The notes under the pieces were generated by a model. The model saw only the letters and a program-made list of their open reading frames with translations. It was not told the origin of the DNA and searched no databases. A DNA stretch of 64,000 bases, from NCBI GenBank assembly GCA_034414555.1, contig DAOUMA010000016.1, positions 171,775 to 235,774 on the forward strand, given 5' to 3'. This DNA is from CG2-30-46-19 sp034414555. Its GTDB lineage: Bacteria > Chloroflexota > Dehalococcoidia > GIF9 > AB-539-J10. Position numbers and translations under genes: made by a program. Positions 9,351-18,107 of the stretch are shown here, one piece after another; the first letter of the stretch is position 1, and every line of letters begins with the position of its first letter.

Positions 9351-10514
9351 ATGTGGTGGTTTGTAAGTCCTAGGATAGTTTTTGGTGAGGATGCGCTTGA
9401 TTATTTGGAGGAAGTTAAAGCCAGGAAAGCGGTAATAGTAACAGATCAGGGAATAAGAAAAGTCGGTTTTGTAGAGAGAATCACAAGTTACCTGGGAAAA
9501 AACGCAACTGAAGTTGAGACATTCGAGGCAGTGGAGCCGGATCCATCAAAGGGGACTGTATTCAAATGTGTAGAGCTCCTCAAGAGGTTTGAACCTGAAC
9601 TGATAATTGGCTTGGGTGGTGGATCCCCCATAGATGTCGCAAAAGCGGCATGGCTGCTCTATGAAAACCCTGGGCTATCTCTGGAAGAAGTAACACCATT
9701 TGCCGAGTTGACCACGGGTAAGAAAGCCAGGCTGATAACGATACCCACCACCAGTGGGGGTGGGGCAGAACTTTCCTGGGCGATGGTGGTTACAGACAAG
9801 GCGGAACAGAGGAAATTAGAGCCCGCGACGCGCGAGGTCATTGCGGATATATGTATCTTGGATCCATCCTTAGTCTCAAGAATGCCTCCGCAACTCACTG
9901 CTGATACCGGGTTGGATGCACTTGCCAACTGTATAGAAAGCTATGTTTGTGAATGGCGGAATGATTTTACCGATGCGCTTGCGATAAAAGCTATGTCGTT
10001 GATATTTGAATACCTACCTGAGGTATACAAAAAAGGTGATGACATGATTGCAAGGGAGCGCATGCAGAATGCCGCTGCGATGGCGGGACTAGCTTTTGGC
10101 AATTCTCAGGTGACCATTGCACATAGCATGGGGCATGCGCTGGGTTCTATTTTTCATGTTTCTCATGGTCGCAGCGTGGAAGTGGTGTTGCCTTATGTAA
10201 TACAGTACACCAAAACAGTTGCCGCCGATAGATATGCTGAGCTCGCAGCCGCAATCGGGATAAAAGCAAAATCGAGTGAAGAAGCTACTGATAGATTGGT
10301 TGTTGCCGTGAAAGAGCTAATCAAACAACTAAATGAACCTCTCTCGATCAAAGAAATAGGGATAAGTGACAAGGATTTCAGAGAAAAGCTTGATCTTCTA
10401 GTAGAGCGGGCAGAGTTAGATACCTGTACAATAACTAGTCCAAGAGCTCCATCCGAGGACGAGTTTAGAAAACTCTTCCTCCACGCTTATGAAGGTAGGG
10501 ATGTGGACTTTTAG
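9351..10514 (+). CDS. Iron-type (group III) alcohol dehydrogenase
   Basis: A 387-residue NAD(P)-dependent oxidoreductase. The nucleotide-binding GLGGGSPIDVAKA is at about 86-98, IPTTSGGGAE at about 137-146, and the metal-site regions are TGLDALANCIESY (about 186-198) and AHSMGHALGSIFHVSHG (about 262-278). The Asp and the two later histidines spaced 14 apart are kept. The histidine normally found in the D-A-L-x-H motif is Asn here, so one canonical iron ligand is missing. It probably shares a transcript with the ThDP enzyme upstream and may reduce its aldehyde product. Substrate unknown. Confidence 0.85.
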   Translation: MWWFVSPRIVFGEDALDYLEEVKARKAVIVTDQGIRKVGFVERITSYLGKNATEVETFEAVEPDPSKGTVFKCVELLKRFEPELIIGLGGGSPIDVAKAAWLLYENPGLSLEEVTPFAELTTGKKARLITIPTTSGGGAELSWAMVVTDKAEQRKLEPATREVIADICILDPSLVSRMPPQLTADTGLDALANCIESYVCEWRNDFTDALAIKAMSLIFEYLPEVYKKGDDMIARERMQNAAAMAGLAFGNSQVTIAHSMGHALGSIFHVSHGRSVEVVLPYVIQYTKTVAADRYAELAAAIGIKAKSSEEATDRLVVAVKELIKQLNEPLSIKEIGISDKDFREKLDLLVERAELDTCTITSPRAPSEDEFRKLFLHAYEGRDVDF

Positions 10515-10559
10515 AAACAGATATCCTATATTTGTTAGTGGTGAGTACTACCAGAATAT

Positions 10560-10631
10560 GCGGGAGTAACTCAGTGGTAGAGTTCCTGCCTTCCAAGCAG
10601 GATGTCGCGGGTTCGAGTCCCGTCTCCCGCT
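10560..10631 (+). tRNA. tRNA-Gly (anticodon TCC)
   Basis: Cloverleaf is complete: acceptor GCGGGAG pairs with CTCCCGC, the anticodon stem CCTGC/GCAGG carries loop CTTCCAA with anticodon TCC, and the T arm has GTTCGAG. Discriminator T, no encoded CCA. The tRNA-Met gene follows after five bases. Confidence 0.93.
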
Positions 10632-10636
10632 TTTAT

Positions 10637-10708
10637 GGGCTCGTAGCTCAGTGGCAGAGCGGCCGGCTCATAACCGGTTGGTCGTAGGTTCGAATCCTGC
10701 CGAGCCCA
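10637..10708 (+). tRNA. tRNA-Met (anticodon CAT)
   Basis: Acceptor GGGCTCG pairs with CGAGCCC, discriminator A, no encoded CCA. Anticodon loop CTCATAA. The acceptor lacks the 1:72 mismatch of initiator tRNA, so it is elongator Met, or possibly the lysidine-modified tRNA-Ile that also reads CAT. Confidence 0.9.
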
Positions 10709-10715
10709 TTTATTG

Positions 10716-12662
10716 CTAGAGCTTGCGACCTATTTCTGCAGCCTCAGCGATAGCATCAAGAGCTTTGCGAGGCTGTTTAGCATCACCAATGACATACATT
10801 TCCTTTACCATGCCTCGGATTCTCGAGGCGAACTCGTTCACCGGAGCAATTCCCGTTGCGAGAACAATTGTATCAAAGCCTGAAAGCGTTTCTTCCTTGC
10901 CATTTCGCTCAAGGATTACTCCATCCTTAACAAACCTTTTTACTGAGGCAGAGGTAATAATGCTCGCTTTCTCCTGGGCAAGCCTTTGCAGCAGGAAATA
11001 CCTTGTCGACCCCCCGACATCCTGTGCAACTCTAGGTAGTGCTTCCACCAACGTTACCCTGCATCCCATGATTTGCCCCAGAAAGTCAGCTGTCTCACAT
11101 CCCACCATACCTCCCCCTATTACCAAAATGCTGCGCCCCGGTGTTACTTTACCCCCCAGGACGTCAAAAGCCGTGACCACTCCTTCCTTTTCTATCCCTG
11201 GAATGTCAGGAATGACAGGAGTTCCTCCTGTAGCAATCACTATTGCATCAGGCTGAAGGCTATCAATCGTTTTTTCAGTCACTTCTTGACCCAAAGCTAC
11301 CTTTACCCCGGCTTTCCTAATCTGGATACTTAGGTAATTTATTATTTTAGTAATTTCTTGCTTGCATGGAGGGACAGCAGCAAGCTTAAATTGACCTCCT
11401 AACTTTTCATCCTTCTCATATAGATAAACCTCATGACCTCTTAAAGCAGCAACTCGGGCTACCTCCATACCTGCGGGACCACCACCTACAACCAGAACCC
11501 TCTTGCTTTGAGGGGCTGGAATGAGTGCCATCTCTCTTTCTTTACCCACTGTGGGGTTGACCAAGCAGGATATGCATATTTTCTCCAAATCAGAAAGCCT
11601 ATCTATACATCCCTGATTGCAAGCGATACACCATCGGATATCATCATAATTTCCTGCTGCTGCTTTCTTCGGCAGTTCGGGGTCTGCCAACGAGGCTCGA
11701 CCCATAGCAACTAAGTCAGCTTGACCTTCTTTCAGGATCTCTTCAGCCATGCGAGGATCGTTGATTCTTCCCACGGTGATGACTGGCACAGAGGTAGCTT
11801 TTTTAACCTCACCAGCAGCACTTACATTGTAGCCAGGAGGAATTGCCATGGGAGCGGTTATATAATCGAAACTAGCGTAAACACCAGTGGAGACATTGAA
11901 GGCATTCACCCCGGCTTGCTCTAAAAGGGGGATTATTGTCTTGGTTTCCTGAATGGTTCTTCCACCGGTGACTCTCTCGTCTCCACTTAAGCGAAAGATG
12001 ATAGGATAGTCAGCCCCCACCCTTTCCCTGATTTTGTGGATAATTTCGATGGGAAACCGTAACAGCCCCTCTATGTCTCCTCCATAAGCGTCTGACCGAT
12101 GATTGGCATACCCCGACATGAATTGCGCTATCAAGTATCCATGAGCCCCATGAAGCTCCACGGCATCTATCCCAGCCTCTTTAGCTCTTCTAGCGCCTTC
12201 AGCAAATTGTTTCTCTAGTTCCCGGATTTCCTCTACACTGAGCTCCTTAGGAATTTCTCTGCAAACAGGGCAGGGAATTGCTGAAGGGGATACCAGAGGT
12301 CGGCCAGTTAGGGACGAAAATGTTTGTCTTCCGGGATGATACAATTGAACCGCAACTTTAGCTTCTTTAGCATGTAGCGCCTTAGCTAAATCCCTGAACC
12401 CCGGAATGAATTTGTCATCCCAAATACTAAGCTGAAGGGGTGAACCTTTACCATAAGGGCTAATAGCCGTTATTTCGGTGATAATCAAACCGAATCCACC
12501 GTCAGCTCGAGCTACAAGGTAGTCCTTAAGGCGCTCGCTTACCGTGCCATCGGGGTTAGCAAAATTAGTACCCATTGCAGGAACTACCAGCCGATTTTTA
12601 AGCTCCAGGGAGTTGATCTGTATCGGTTCGAAAATCTTTTTAGGAGCGGTCATTGGCATCAT
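10716..12662 (-). CDS. NADH:flavin oxidoreductase / 2,4-dienoyl-CoA reductase-like (Old Yellow Enzyme + FAD domain)
   Basis: A 648-residue multidomain flavoprotein. The N-terminal FMN-binding TIM barrel of the Old Yellow Enzyme family (LKNRLVVPAMGTN, VQLYHPGR, ELHGAHGYLIAQF, SGYANHRSDAYGG) is followed by a cysteine cluster for one [4Fe-4S] (CIACNQGCI then CISCLVNP, about 350-375), then an FAD/NAD(P) half with two Rossmann GxGxxG motifs (VLVVGGGPAGMEVA; ILVIGGGMVGCETAD). This is the layout of bacterial 2,4-dienoyl-CoA reductase (FadH), trimethylamine dehydrogenase and related enoate reductases. The start has AAGGA upstream. The substrate is not determined; a nearby thiolase (16750) makes acyl-CoA metabolism reasonable. 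Confidence 0.88.
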   Translation of the reverse strand: MMPMTAPKKIFEPIQINSLELKNRLVVPAMGTNFANPDGTVSERLKDYLVARADGGFGLIITEITAISPYGKGSPLQLSIWDDKFIPGFRDLAKALHAKEAKVAVQLYHPGRQTFSSLTGRPLVSPSAIPCPVCREIPKELSVEEIRELEKQFAEGARRAKEAGIDAVELHGAHGYLIAQFMSGYANHRSDAYGGDIEGLLRFPIEIIHKIRERVGADYPIIFRLSGDERVTGGRTIQETKTIIPLLEQAGVNAFNVSTGVYASFDYITAPMAIPPGYNVSAAGEVKKATSVPVITVGRINDPRMAEEILKEGQADLVAMGRASLADPELPKKAAAGNYDDIRWCIACNQGCIDRLSDLEKICISCLVNPTVGKEREMALIPAPQSKRVLVVGGGPAGMEVARVAALRGHEVYLYEKDEKLGGQFKLAAVPPCKQEITKIINYLSIQIRKAGVKVALGQEVTEKTIDSLQPDAIVIATGGTPVIPDIPGIEKEGVVTAFDVLGGKVTPGRSILVIGGGMVGCETADFLGQIMGCRVTLVEALPRVAQDVGGSTRYFLLQRLAQEKASIITSASVKRFVKDGVILERNGKEETLSGFDTIVLATGIAPVNEFASRIRGMVKEMYVIGDAKQPRKALDAIAEAAEIGRKL

Positions 12663-12966
12663 GCTTCCTTTCGAATAGCTGTGGAAAGCTTAACATTTAA
12701 TGAGCATGCACAGCAAAGCATTAGTTGACATAATATTAATCATTCTTGGCAGGGAACAATACTTGTAGCGTGCCTCCTCATCACATCTATCATTGGTGCC
12801 TCAAACACATTACCAACCATCGGTGTTTCAGCTGCTCTTCTTTTTCCAATACTTCAGTGAAATATCTTAGGGCGGAAGTAACTGAGCAGGCGGCTTTAGA
12901 CAAAAGCTGAGGTAGAGCCGGGCAATTATGGCATGTCTATTCGAGTTCCGTTCTAGTGGTAAAGCT
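12663..12966. other. Intergenic stretch, nothing recognised
   Basis: About 300 bases between two same-strand genes. I see no convincing reading frame, tRNA or strong terminator here. Confidence 0.4.
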
Positions 12967-14535
12967 CTAATCAGGATGAAGACACATCATGCCGGTGATG
13001 GCTCCACTGTATAAGCCGCCATTAAGACCGATTTCAGTTGCTGCCCAACAACTGTTGTACTGTGAGTTGCTGCCAATCTCATAGGAGAAAACCGATTTCC
13101 CGGTATCCCAATCCAGTGCTTCCCATGTCCAGTTTCCGGCTCTTTGTCCAATGTCATACACGAGGTTGGTAGCTGCGCTCATTGCTGGTATTCCACTGGG
13201 CAGGCTGACCTCCTTATTCACCCATGCTGAGCGTAATTCTCGCGCCTGGGGGTCCCATTCAAATTTCTCAGCGCCGTACGGTGCTACGCTCGGGTCTTGA
13301 GACCTTATTATATTCACGATGGGGTTTTCAGAAGTGGTATTCAGTTGATTATTCACCACCAACACTCCATATCCCCTAACACATGGAGATTGCTCCGAAG
13401 AAGATTCAGTGGCCTCAGGATTACCAAATGTTACCGGAACCTGAGCTGCTATGCGTCGATCCTTAGTACCTGGAATTTGCACCCAATCGGAGGGAATCTT
13501 ATCTCGCCAAAAAAGCACTATATGCATTAACTCTTGCCCATCAGTAATGACAACAAACTTATCCTGTTCCCCGGTTCCCATCAAAGTAGGGGTAGAACCA
13601 GAACCTTTACCAAGCCTTATGCCTGATATCTCTTCACCTGTTTCATAATCGGCAATCCATCCTCCATCGCTCTCATCTGTTGTTAATCTATTTCCAGTCC
13701 ATTGTACACGGTACATGTGCTTGCTTGTGACCACATAAATACCTCCATCTTCATCGCATGCGATTGAATTTGATACTTCTTCATCCTCCCCGAGATGCAG
13801 AAAATAGGCAGAGTCGAAGGAGCGCGATACAACCCCGACGGTTCCTTCATTAGTAGCAAAGGCGAGCATACCATCGTATGTGATACTAAGGCCAACGATA
13901 AATTCATCTTCGCTGCGGAGCTGGTCACGGGGAATTTCAAAAATACGCTTGACTACTATTTTTGAATCAGCATTGCCTGGAACTTCATCACCATATGCCA
14001 CGATCTTTTGGAAAACTGGGGCAAAGAAGGTGCCTTCACAGTCAACCAGGGTGTACGCAGCATTTAGACCGTATTGTGTAGGGGATAGCGTGACGTTTAT
14101 AGGTTCTTTATCTATTTTATCAATATAGTAAAGCTCACCTCCATGAACACCTATCTTAACTACCATCGACGGTGTACTTCCCCATAAGACACGGCTACCA
14201 TCAGCGTATGTACCAGAAATGGCTAGTGTTATAGAGGGGAAGGGCAGGCCCCCCAAGTAGTCAAATTTGTATTTGGATATATCCTCGGTTGGTCCTGCAT
14301 CCGGGGAAGATGCCTGGCAATATGCATTTCTGTGTGACATCGGCCAGGGTGAATCGGCTAAAAATGGATTTGCCGGGGGCTCATCGAGAGTAATTGTATT
14401 AGTTGCACCAGGTTGCTTGCACCCCTGCGTATAAAGGGAAGCCGCGAAGATACTTATGACAATGAGGAGTCCGATTACGACTTTGTTTATGGAAAGACGA
14501 TGAGCTATTTTTAGAGATTCCTGGTATTTTCCCAT
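12967..14535 (-). CDS. Secreted or lipid-anchored protein, probably beta-propeller
   Basis: A 522-residue protein with a membrane-spanning N-terminal segment (about 18-36, KVVIGLLIVISIFAASLY) ending at TQGC, which may be a weak lipobox; the Pro-rich segment after it is typical of an exported mature start. The body is rich in Gly/Thr/Trp beta-type segments (VLWGSTPSMVVKIG, YDGMLAFATNEGTVG, GGIYVVTSKHMYRVQW, STPTLMG) that look like PQQ/WD-type propeller blades. The motif SPWPMSHRNAYCQASS near residue 62 is striking. I cannot name the function. It stands alone, with its own intergenic regions on both sides. Confidence 0.6.
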   Translation of the reverse strand: MGKYQESLKIAHRLSINKVVIGLLIVISIFAASLYTQGCKQPGATNTITLDEPPANPFLADSPWPMSHRNAYCQASSPDAGPTEDISKYKFDYLGGLPFPSITLAISGTYADGSRVLWGSTPSMVVKIGVHGGELYYIDKIDKEPINVTLSPTQYGLNAAYTLVDCEGTFFAPVFQKIVAYGDEVPGNADSKIVVKRIFEIPRDQLRSEDEFIVGLSITYDGMLAFATNEGTVGVVSRSFDSAYFLHLGEDEEVSNSIACDEDGGIYVVTSKHMYRVQWTGNRLTTDESDGGWIADYETGEEISGIRLGKGSGSTPTLMGTGEQDKFVVITDGQELMHIVLFWRDKIPSDWVQIPGTKDRRIAAQVPVTFGNPEATESSSEQSPCVRGYGVLVVNNQLNTTSENPIVNIIRSQDPSVAPYGAEKFEWDPQARELRSAWVNKEVSLPSGIPAMSAATNLVYDIGQRAGNWTWEALDWDTGKSVFSYEIGSNSQYNSCWAATEIGLNGGLYSGAITGMMCLHPD

Positions 14536-14682
14536 TATTGGGTGCGTCCTTTTCTAAACACCTCCCTCAATAGAACTCTAACTAAAATTAAACTGGCTCA
14601 CAAGATTAAAGCCTCGTACTACATTTTTCTTTCTAAATTTTAAAAACAGCTAGCGACTGCAGATTATTACATGTATCTCTAT

Positions 14683-15618
14683 CTACTTTCTACTATGAAA
14701 AGCTTTATGCACTTCCTTTAAGTGTCTGTTGGTAACATGAGTGTAAACTTGAGTTGTTCTAATACTTTCATGGCCGAGCATTTCTTGAACAGAACGAAGA
14801 TCAGCCCCACCTATCAACAAGTCTGTGGCAAAAGAATGTCTCAATGTGTGGGGGCTTACTTTGACTGGCAATCCACACCTCTTTGCATATTTAGTAATGA
14901 TTTTTTGGATGGACCTTGCTGTCAGTCGCATTTTTTCACCGTCTTTTCCAGTGTTTATTCCACCGCTATACCGAATAAAGAGTGGCTTGAAATGGTCTTG
15001 ACGCGACTGCAGGTAGCGATTAATCCATTGTGCAGCTGTATCCGATAAGAAAACTACCCGGAGTTTGTTTCCTTTACCCCTAACACCAAATTCCTGGCGC
15101 TTTAAGTCTATCTGGTCACGATTTAACCTCACTAACTCTGATACTCTTAGTCCGGTGCTAAATAAGGTTTCCAAGATGGCCTTGTCCCGCAAGCCTATCT
15201 CGTTTGATATTTGAGGACTGCTTAATAACCTTTCTATCTGCTCCGAGTCCAAGAAACTAACAGAACGAGAGCTCTGTTTTGGAAGTTCTATCTTATCAGG
15301 CGATAAGGTGGGCATATCACGCTTGACCAAGAGATAACGTAGAAAAGCTCTCAACGCAATAATATGGTAGCTTTGAGTGATACGTTTTAATGGCACGCCA
15401 TTTCTATTACGAAAATGTGCCAAATATAGTCTGTACCTTCTGATATCCTCCAAGTTTATGTCTTCGGCTTTGGCAGCAGGGGAATTCTCACTGAGCCAGT
15501 TGTGGAAACGGTTCAAATAATGTCTGTACACGCGAGTAGTAAGAAAAGAGCAGCCCTTTTCGATTTCCAGGTATTCCAAGAACTCGGTAATTAACGGCTC
15601 CAGGGTTATGTCAGGCAT
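14683..15618 (-). CDS. xerD: Tyrosine recombinase XerC/XerD-type
   Basis: A 311-residue site-specific recombinase of normal Xer length. It has the N-terminal SAM-like core-binding domain (LITEFLEYLEIEKG...), then the catalytic domain with the Arg in STGLRVSEL (about 155), HTLRH (His257, Arg260), LGHES (His283) and the nucleophile Tyr292 in TTQVYTH. Xer proteins resolve chromosome dimers at dif. The promoter region carries a 28-base dif-like sequence (15645-15672), which strongly favours a true Xer rather than a phage or integron integrase. The sequence alone cannot decide XerC versus XerD or a single-recombinase system. No mobile-element genes are adjacent. Confidence 0.9.
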   Translation of the reverse strand: MPDITLEPLITEFLEYLEIEKGCSFLTTRVYRHYLNRFHNWLSENSPAAKAEDINLEDIRRYRLYLAHFRNRNGVPLKRITQSYHIIALRAFLRYLLVKRDMPTLSPDKIELPKQSSRSVSFLDSEQIERLLSSPQISNEIGLRDKAILETLFSTGLRVSELVRLNRDQIDLKRQEFGVRGKGNKLRVVFLSDTAAQWINRYLQSRQDHFKPLFIRYSGGINTGKDGEKMRLTARSIQKIITKYAKRCGLPVKVSPHTLRHSFATDLLIGGADLRSVQEMLGHESIRTTQVYTHVTNRHLKEVHKAFHSRK

Positions 15619-15644
15619 TGATGTTTTATTTTAGCCACTTCTTT

Positions 15645-15672
15645 AGTTCGCAAAAGGTTTGTTATGCGAACC
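15645..15672 (-). other. Candidate dif site (Xer recombination site) in the xer leader
   Basis: On the minus strand the site reads GGTTCGCATAA, six bases CAAACC, then TTTTGCGAACT: exactly an 11-6-11 layout with arms that are inverted copies at 9 of 11 positions. The first arm differs at one base from the XerC arm of E. coli dif (GGTGCGCATAA, from memory). It begins at the predicted transcription start of the xer gene and ends 26 bases before the start codon. Confidence 0.65.
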
Positions 15673-15678
15673 AATTTT

Positions 15679-15708
15679 ATATTAAACCACTATGCTGGCT
15701 TTTGTCAA
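15679..15708 (-). promoter_or_regulatory. Sigma70-type promoter of the xer gene
   Basis: On the minus strand: TTGACA (15708-15703), 18-base spacer, TAATAT (15684-15679). The start would be near 15672, at the edge of the dif-like site, so Xer bound to that site would sit on the promoter's initial transcribed region. Confidence 0.6.
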
Positions 15709-15828
15709 TACATCTGCCCCCTTTCCCTTTTTATTGGTTATCGGCATTTCCAGTATGCTCAAGGTTAGTACGGGTGAAATCGCCTGGAGATTATTCTTTT
15801 CAATCGTAAGGTTGTGACCAACTAATCT

Positions 15829-16473
15829 CTATAATTCAATCACCAGCCCTGCCCCACACCCTAGAGCTTTGCCACTGAATAACTGTAGTATTTTTTGCTT
15901 ATATTGGGTGCAATGGCAGGGATAGATTAACGATAAGCCGTCAAATGCCTTAAAGTCATGAAAACCATGAAATCCGCCGGCAATTCCGTAAACTTTCCCA
16001 AACTCCGAGGCAGCCCCCAATATGCCTCTCATTGCCGGATGAGAACAGCCAGTTACCACAAAAACTCCTTTATCCGTCTTGATTGCTAGGGATTGCTCTA
16101 TACCTTCAAGTTCACCGGTTGAAAAGACATTTCCGCAAATTTGGATGGCATCTTTCCCAACAATGGTTACTTTTCTCCCTGAAGCTACTACTGCGAATGA
16201 ACTAGGGATGTAAAGTTCAGCGGTTTTGTTTATCTTGAGAATTTCAGAAAGTCCGCCGGTGTGGTCGAGATGGGCATGAGAAATCGCGATTATACCTATT
16301 CCTTCAGGGGCAATGTTCAACTCTTTCATATTATGTAATAATGTGGGGCTATCAGCGCCAGTATCAAACAAAATCGGCAGCGTCTTTTCTATCTCTATGT
16401 AGGCTGAAAATCCCCAATGAGGTTTTAATCCCTTTTTCTTCACTTCATTATCATAAAGTATGGTAATTGTCAT
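15829..16473 (-). CDS. MBL-fold metallohydrolase, dihydropteridine-type (MJ0301-like)
   Basis: A 214-residue metallo-beta-lactamase-fold protein. Metal-binding residues are visible as SHAHLDHTGG (about 63-72) with FDTGAD upstream, then GCSHPAMRG and GGFHGFHD, and the terminal PCHCT. This set matches the group related to the archaeal 7,8-dihydropterin-6-methyl-4-(beta-D-ribofuranosyl)-aminobenzene-5'-phosphate synthase annotation. Its real substrate in bacteria is uncertain. It is monocistronic as far as I can see. Confidence 0.82.
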   Translation of the reverse strand: MTITILYDNEVKKKGLKPHWGFSAYIEIEKTLPILFDTGADSPTLLHNMKELNIAPEGIGIIAISHAHLDHTGGLSEILKINKTAELYIPSSFAVVASGRKVTIVGKDAIQICGNVFSTGELEGIEQSLAIKTDKGVFVVTGCSHPAMRGILGAASEFGKVYGIAGGFHGFHDFKAFDGLSLIYPCHCTQYKQKILQLFSGKALGCGAGLVIEL

Positions 16474-16749
16474 TCTTGCCCCTTATTTCTTGCCCCTTAT
16501 TTCAATGCATCTTACCAGGCTTCTGATGGAAGCTGGCAACCAGAATGGAGCTTTACTTCCGGAGAGCAAAGGCAATGGAACTTACCTTTGGCGAGAGTGA
16601 TTTCCACTGCGAAATTATCGCCAGCAACTAGCTCTTTAGCTCACAAGGCTTAGCTGGGCGAATTTAATATCGCAAGCGCGGCAGTTTCCGGTTCCACCGC
16701 AAGACCCATGATAGCAGCAGTCAACGAGTTCCCTCTTTGCTAAGCCGGC

Positions 16750-17958
16750 CTACTTTTCCCGTTCGATTATCGCTGTTGCTCCTTGTCCACCGCCTCCACA
16801 AAGCGTGGCGCATCCATACCTGGCATTTTTCTCCTTTAATATGCGTGCCAGAGTCCCGGTGAGCCTTGGACCTGAGGCAGCTAACGGATGCCCTATCGCA
16901 GTCGCACCACCCTTTACATTCACTCTGTCTGGGTCAATGCCCAATTTCTTTATGGCATACAGGGTCACCGCGGTAAAAGCCTCGTTGATTTCCCAGAAAT
17001 CAATATCTTTAACATTCAATCCAGCTCTCTTCAATGCTATTTGACTGGCTGGGACAGGACCCTTGCCCATGATACTGGGCTCAACTCCAGCCCATCCTAG
17101 GGACATAATCTTCGCCATGGGCTTAAGCCTATATTCCTTTGCCTTTTTTCTGGACATCAGAAGCATAGCCACCGCTCCAGCATTCAACGGCGAAGAATTC
17201 CCTGGCGTGATAACACCGTCAGGTTTAAAAGATGGATTTAGAGCTGCAGTAGCTTCGAGAGTCGCACCCCTTCTTATCGCCTGGTCCGAATCTATAACCT
17301 TTTTGGTGCCATCGGCAAGCGTTACCTCAACAGGCATAATCTCATCTTTGAAATAGCCCTCAGCAAGAGCCTTTTCAGCCAGATTATGGCTTCTAACAGC
17401 CCATTTATCCATGTCTTCTTTAGTTAATCCTATCTCGTCTTTGCATTCCTGGTACAATTTTTCTGCTGTTAGCCCCATGCTCATTGCGGTCATGAGATCA
17501 TACTCCTGTACATAGTGTGGCTGTAGCAACGTTGGGCTTGCACTCAGATGCGGATTCAGGCTCATATCCATGCCAAGATGAGTCATATGCTCTATGCCAC
17601 AGGCAAAAACAATGTCGGAATAACCCAGTGTAATCTCCATCACCCCGGTGTGTATAGCAGACATGCCTGAACAGCAAACACGTTCTATTCCTTGCGCCGG
17701 GACATTTATGGGCAAATCAGCCAGCATGGCTACTGCCCTTCCACCATAGAGCCATTGCTCCGTCATTTGCATGGTGCATCCGGTAAGCACATCGCCAATC
17801 TCCTCGGGGTTAATCTTTGTCCGCTCGATTATTTTCTTTATCAATCTGGCAGCCAACGCCGGCATGTTTTCGCTGTTAAACACATCCCTCTCTGGCTCTG
17901 CCGGCCTCGACCTTGAAAATGGTGTCCTTAGATAATCAACTATCACAACATCTTCCAT
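16750..17958 (-). CDS. Acetyl-CoA C-acyltransferase (thiolase)
   Basis: A 402-residue thiolase. The acyl-accepting cysteine is in ERVCCSGMSAIHTG (about 93-106), with NEAFTAVT, the His region GGATAIGHPLAASG, and the C-terminal catalytic Cys in CGGGGQGATAI. Thiolases condense two acetyl-CoA or cleave 3-ketoacyl-CoA; the sequence does not settle the direction. The start has AAAGGAGG at good spacing. The tRNA-Pro gene lies just upstream on the same strand. No hydroxyacyl-CoA dehydrogenase or crotonase is adjacent. Confidence 0.93.
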   Translation of the reverse strand: MEDVVIVDYLRTPFSRSRPAEPERDVFNSENMPALAARLIKKIIERTKINPEEIGDVLTGCTMQMTEQWLYGGRAVAMLADLPINVPAQGIERVCCSGMSAIHTGVMEITLGYSDIVFACGIEHMTHLGMDMSLNPHLSASPTLLQPHYVQEYDLMTAMSMGLTAEKLYQECKDEIGLTKEDMDKWAVRSHNLAEKALAEGYFKDEIMPVEVTLADGTKKVIDSDQAIRRGATLEATAALNPSFKPDGVITPGNSSPLNAGAVAMLLMSRKKAKEYRLKPMAKIMSLGWAGVEPSIMGKGPVPASQIALKRAGLNVKDIDFWEINEAFTAVTLYAIKKLGIDPDRVNVKGGATAIGHPLAASGPRLTGTLARILKEKNARYGCATLCGGGGQGATAIIEREK

Positions 17959-17991
17959 TCTTTAAACCTCCTTTATTTAATTTATGAAAAC

Positions 17992-18065
17992 TCGGGGTGA
18001 GTGGATTTGAACCACCGACCTCATGGTCCCAAACCATGCGCGCTAAGCCACTGCGCCACACCCCG
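17992..18065 (-). tRNA. tRNA-Pro (anticodon TGG)
   Basis: Read on the minus strand: acceptor CGGGGTG pairs with CACCCCG, discriminator A, anticodon stem ATGGT/ACCAT with loop TTTGGGA, anticodon TGG; T loop TTCAAAT. No encoded CCA. Confidence 0.93.
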
Positions 18066-18107
18066 CTGACCAAAATTGCATTATAGCACTCTGATAAAGA
18101 AAATAGT

